NCBI GenBank assembly: GCA_002631855.1
Contig: NTLF01000019.1
Span: 1 to 64,000, forward strand
Length of the DNA stretch: 64,000 nucleotides
Reading direction: 5' to 3'
Source: Zunongwangia sp. ESRF-bin46
GTDB lineage: Bacteria > Bacteroidota > Bacteroidia > Flavobacteriales > Flavobacteriaceae
How positions within the stretch are numbered: the stretch's first letter is position 1; the number at the start of each line of letters is the position of its first letter. Shown piece by piece: positions 61,265 to 64,000 of this stretch. The notes beneath the pieces were generated by a model. That model saw only the letters and a program-made list of their open reading frames with translations, was not told the origin of the DNA and searched no databases. The translations under genes and the position numbers were made by a program.

Positions 61265-62829
61265 ACGAGTTCTTTTTTATGTTTATTTTCTAATTGAATA
61301 TTATAATATCCACCTTTGTTTTCTTTTCTCAACAACGATTGGTCGACAATTAACTGTGCAACGGTCACCATATTTCTGAATTCACACAAACTTGTACCTA
61401 TTTTATTTGAGGTATACATTCTTTCAGCTTCTTCTGCTAAATGATGAAGCTCTATTTTAGTTTCTTCCAATTGATCATAACTACGCACTATCCCAGCACT
61501 ACTAGACATTAAGCTCTGAATGGTTTTTGTATTAAAGCGAATTTTTTTAATATTATCAATGAAAACCCAATGTTTTCTGAAAAACTTCATGTCAGAAATT
61601 GACTGCTTTTTGACGGGCAAGAAGTTTACATGATATTTAAAAATGCTCTGGGCAAATACCAAGGCTTCTAAAAGTGAATTGGAAGCCAACCTATTGGCAC
61701 CATGTAAGCCTGTATATGAACACTCCCCACAGGCAAACAAGTTCCTGATGGTGGTTTGTCCAAAAACATCAACCGCAATTCCCCCACATAGATAGTGAGC
61801 TGCAGGCACTACAGGTAACCAATCGTTTAAAATATTAAACCCTCTATTTAAACAAGTTTCATAAATGTTAGGGAACTGCTTTTTAAACTTATCTTCATTT
61901 AGATGGGTACAGTCCAAGTAAACACAATCATCACCTGATTGTATCATTTCTGAATGGATTGCTCGGGAAACGATATCTCTGGATGCAAGTTCACCCCTAC
62001 CGTCATAGCGTACCATAAACCGTTCTCCATTCTTATTTCGAAGAATAGCCCCAAACCCACGAACAGCTTCTGAAATAAGAAATGATATCCCCTTGGTCTT
62101 TCCATGCAAGGTCGTGGGATGAAACTGAATAAACTCCATACCTTTTATCTTTGCCTGTGCACGGTAAGCCATTGCTATACCATCGCCTGTTGCTATATCA
62201 GGATTGGTTGTATGGGTATAAAGCTGTCCTATTCCGCCCGTGGCGAGGGTTGTGGTTTCAGCTATAACTGTTCTTACTTCTCCTGTTATTTGGTTTAATA
62301 TATAAGCACCTCGGCATATTGATTTATCATCAATACTGTTTCGAAACTGTTCAGTTATCAAGTCAGTTGCAAAATAATTACATAGTATCCTTATATTTTT
62401 CAATTGATGTACCCGTTTGGTCAACGCTCGTTCAATTTCGCGACCAGTGGTATCTTTATAATGGATTACCCTATTTTCAGAATGGCCTCCTTCCCTACTC
62501 AATAGTAATTTTTGTTGTGAATCCATATCGAATCGGGCTCCCCATTGCATAAGTTCCATTAGTCGTTGTGGACCTTCGGTAATTACTTTTGTGACAATTT
62601 CGGGGTTACACAAACCATCTCCTGCCTTTAAAGTATCTTTAATATGCTTTTGAAAGGAATCACTCTCCTTGTTCAAAACAGCAGCTACACCACCTTGTGC
62701 AAAACGAGTGTTCGATTCGCCGGCTTTAGTAGCAATAACAACCGATTTCTTGGGAAACTGTTCTGCTAATTTTATCGCCAAGGTCAAGCCTGCAATTCCA
62801 GAGCCAATAATAAGAAAATTGATTTTCAT
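61261..62829 (-). CDS. nadB: L-aspartate oxidase NadB
   Basis: About 522 residues from ATG 62829 (an ATG one codon up is also possible). The flavoprotein oxidises L-aspartate to iminoaspartate for NAD synthesis. Marks: FAD-binding IIGSGIAGLTLAIKLAEQ, TRFAQGGVAAVL, HSENRVIHYKDTTGREIE, EFIQFHPTTLHG and RYDGRGELASRDIVSRAI, LACGECSYTGLHGANRLASNS in its shorter form (FACGECSYTGLHGANRLASN). The C-terminal helical domain is shorter than in Escherichia coli NadB but within the Bacteroidota range. It follows nadA with a gap of a few bases. NadB can pass electrons to fumarate when oxygen is absent, which suits the FNR-type promoter of nadA. Confidence 0.95.
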   Translation of the reverse strand: MKINFLIIGSGIAGLTLAIKLAEQFPKKSVVIATKAGESNTRFAQGGVAAVLNKESDSFQKHIKDTLKAGDGLCNPEIVTKVITEGPQRLMELMQWGARFDMDSQQKLLLSREGGHSENRVIHYKDTTGREIERALTKRVHQLKNIRILCNYFATDLITEQFRNSIDDKSICRGAYILNQITGEVRTVIAETTTLATGGIGQLYTHTTNPDIATGDGIAMAYRAQAKIKGMEFIQFHPTTLHGKTKGISFLISEAVRGFGAILRNKNGERFMVRYDGRGELASRDIVSRAIHSEMIQSGDDCVYLDCTHLNEDKFKKQFPNIYETCLNRGFNILNDWLPVVPAAHYLCGGIAVDVFGQTTIRNLFACGECSYTGLHGANRLASNSLLEALVFAQSIFKYHVNFLPVKKQSISDMKFFRKHWVFIDNIKKIRFNTKTIQSLMSSSAGIVRSYDQLEETKIELHHLAEEAERMYTSNKIGTSLCEFRNMVTVAQLIVDQSLLRKENKGGYYNIQLENKHKKELV

Positions 62830-62833
62830 CATA

Positions 62834-63766
62834 TTATTTAGATAATTCAAGCATTCGTTCTATGGGCAGGATAGCTTTTTTTCTGATTGTTTCCCTAACT
62901 TCTATTTGTGGTGTTTCGTTCAATAAACAGTCATAAAGTTTTTGCAGTGTATTCATTTTCATAAATGCACATTCGCTACAAGCGCAGGTATTATCTTCCT
63001 CCGCTGGGGCTGGTATTAATAAAGTATGTGGAACTTGTTCTTTCATTTTATGAAGAATTCCTGCTTCTGTGGCTACTATAAATTTTTCTGAAGGATTCTT
63101 TTTTACATAATCAATCATTCCTGCTGTTGAACCAACATAATTGGCAGTTTCTAAAATATGAGATTCCGATTCAGGGTGGGCAATAATTTTAGATCCGGGA
63201 TGCTTTTGGTACAATTTCAATAATTTGTCGAAAGAAAATGCTTCGTGTACAATACAAGATCCGTCCCAAAGTAACATTTCCCTTCCCGTTTTTTTCTGAA
63301 TATATTTTCCTAAATTTTTATCGGGTGCAAAAATGATAGGCACTCCTTCTGGGATAGAATTAACAATCTGCTCAGCATTGGAAGACGTACAAACAAGGTC
63401 GCTCATTGCCTTTATTTCTGCAGAACAATTTATATAGGTTATTACTACATGATTAGGATGAGTTTCTACTAATTTTTGAAAAGCACTTGGTGGGCAAGAG
63501 TCTGCTAAGGAACAACCAGCGAGTAAATCGGGCAGTAAAACATTTTTATTTGGGTTCAATATTTTTGCAGTTTCGGCCATAAAGTGAACGCCAGCAAAAA
63601 CAATAATATCTTTATTAGTTTCGGCAGCTTTTTGCGAAAGTCCCAAACTATCCCCCACATAATCGGCAACTTCTTGTATTTCGGACACTTGGTAATAGTG
63701 AGCAAGAATTATGGCATTCTTTTTCCTTTTTAATAAGGCTATATCTTTTGCTAAATCAACACTCAT
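62834..63766 (-). CDS. nadA: Quinolinate synthase NadA
   Basis: The 310-residue enzyme joins iminoaspartate and dihydroxyacetone phosphate to quinolinate. Its oxygen-labile [4Fe-4S] cluster is bound by cysteines in LLAGCSLADSCPP, (near 83-92) and CACSECAFMKMNT (near 265-277). Other marks are ILAHYYQVSEIQEVADYVGDS, FAGVHFMAETAKIL and IAHPESESHI. It is the first gene of a nadA-nadB-thioredoxin unit with an FNR-type promoter at 63791-63833. The oxygen sensitivity of the cluster makes such regulation plausible. No nadC is seen in the window. Confidence 0.95.
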   Translation of the reverse strand: MSVDLAKDIALLKRKKNAIILAHYYQVSEIQEVADYVGDSLGLSQKAAETNKDIIVFAGVHFMAETAKILNPNKNVLLPDLLAGCSLADSCPPSAFQKLVETHPNHVVITYINCSAEIKAMSDLVCTSSNAEQIVNSIPEGVPIIFAPDKNLGKYIQKKTGREMLLWDGSCIVHEAFSFDKLLKLYQKHPGSKIIAHPESESHILETANYVGSTAGMIDYVKKNPSEKFIVATEAGILHKMKEQVPHTLLIPAPAEEDNTCACSECAFMKMNTLQKLYDCLLNETPQIEVRETIRKKAILPIERMLELSK

Positions 63767-63790
63767 TTGGTGCTATTTTAAAAATTACTA

Positions 63791-63833
63791 CAAATTTAGT
63801 ATGAATAACAAGTATAGAGTATGACAAAAATCA
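63791..63833 (-). promoter_or_regulatory. FNR-type box and promoter of nadA-nadB
   Basis: On the minus strand TGATTTTTGTCA (63822-63833) is an FNR/CRP-type palindrome; 23 bp later TAAATTTG (63791-63798) matches the -7 element. The nadA ATG is 25 bp further. Confidence 0.72.
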
Positions 63834-63909
63834 GTACAATTATTTTGAAAAAAGATGGCTATAAATTGTTAAACAACTATTAAATGATTCTATAAAAGCA
63901 GAGAGGGTT

Positions 63910-64000
63910 TTAAAAATCTTTCCGCTTTGCCATACGTTGAATAAAATAAGTAGGTACAATAACCCAAAGCGTAAGCATTAAAGATGAAAGTATAAAACCG
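63910..64000 (-). CDS. C-terminal end of a membrane protein (cut by window edge)
   Basis: On the minus strand an open frame enters from the right edge and ends at TAA (63910-63912), encoding FILSSLMLTLWVIVPTYFI, then QRMAKRKDF. It is a final membrane helix followed by a basic end. The rest lies outside the window, so the family cannot be named. Confidence 0.6.
   Translation of the reverse strand, partial: GFILSSLMLTLWVIVPTYFIQRMAKRKDF

Overview
The window looks like a chromosomal segment of a flavobacterium (Bacteroidota, Flavobacteriaceae-like). The evidence is Bacteroidota-type promoters with a TAnnTTTG -7 element, secreted proteins with the 'VGIGT/N-T' head typical of the group, a type IX secretion C-terminal domain, a DUF6266 protein, a fused CcoN-CcoO cbb3 oxidase and a CusA-TolC fusion. 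I cannot name the genus.

Region 1 (1-13716) is accessory DNA and the most unusual part. It is an integron-like gene-cassette array built in two back-to-back arms. A complete tyrosine recombinase (3859-5025, minus) faces a left arm of three minus-strand cassettes: an AraC/GyrI regulator, a secreted protein and a type II restriction-modification pair. The C-terminal remnant of a second recombinase (5945-6133, plus) faces a right arm of nine plus-strand cassettes: HEPN-like proteins, lipoproteins, membrane proteins, a broken VOC/glyoxalase gene and a MepB-family protein. Between cassettes lie roughly 125-220 bp imperfect palindromes. Nearly every cassette begins with a GTT-plus-6/7-base word whose reverse complement closes the same cassette. 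The palindrome arms sit 3 nt from the closing word and 6 nt from the opening word of the next cassette, in both arms of the array. This is the logic of attC sites in integrons, but the core words do not match GTTRRRY and the recombinase belongs to a Bacteroidota family, not to recognisable IntI.

Region 2 (13790-27534, all minus) holds two paralogous secreted proteins and a seven-gene signalling operon. The operon runs from a FIST sensor protein through three large histidine kinases (about 556, 1401 and 982 aa), a CheY-like receiver and a receiver-plus-class III nucleotidyl cyclase to a three-helix membrane protein resembling the Pycsar effector PycTM/DUF5706. It therefore looks like a phosphorelay feeding a cyclic nucleotide to a membrane effector. 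Two of the kinases carry short palindromic repeats inserted in frame in their ATPase domains.

Region 3 (27535-33090) is mixed: a DUF6266 protein, a lipoprotein, a PIN-domain membrane protein and a secreted protein. Region 4 (33218-42050) is a metal-efflux island: a small DUF6660-like protein, CusA-TolC fusion, CusB-like adaptor, Fur-family regulator and a Zn/Cd-type P-ATPase, with candidate operators. Region 5 (42178-45118) is housekeeping: SlyD-like FKBP, nitroreductase, thioesterase, DUF4397 protein and tRNA-Ser(UGA).

Region 6 (45349-64000) is a low-oxygen and nitrosative-stress cluster: hemN, the di-iron repair protein Ric/ScdA, the cco cbb3 oxidase operon (ccoI-S-NO-Q-P-G-H, a SafE-like protein and a 43-aa membrane protein), hemerythrin, an Rrf2 regulator, a CoA-transferase, a heme-copper-like membrane protein, a thioredoxin-like protein and nadB-nadA. 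Four FNR-type palindromes serve five transcription units here, each with exactly 23 bp between the palindrome and a -7 element, so this block probably forms one oxygen-responsive regulon.
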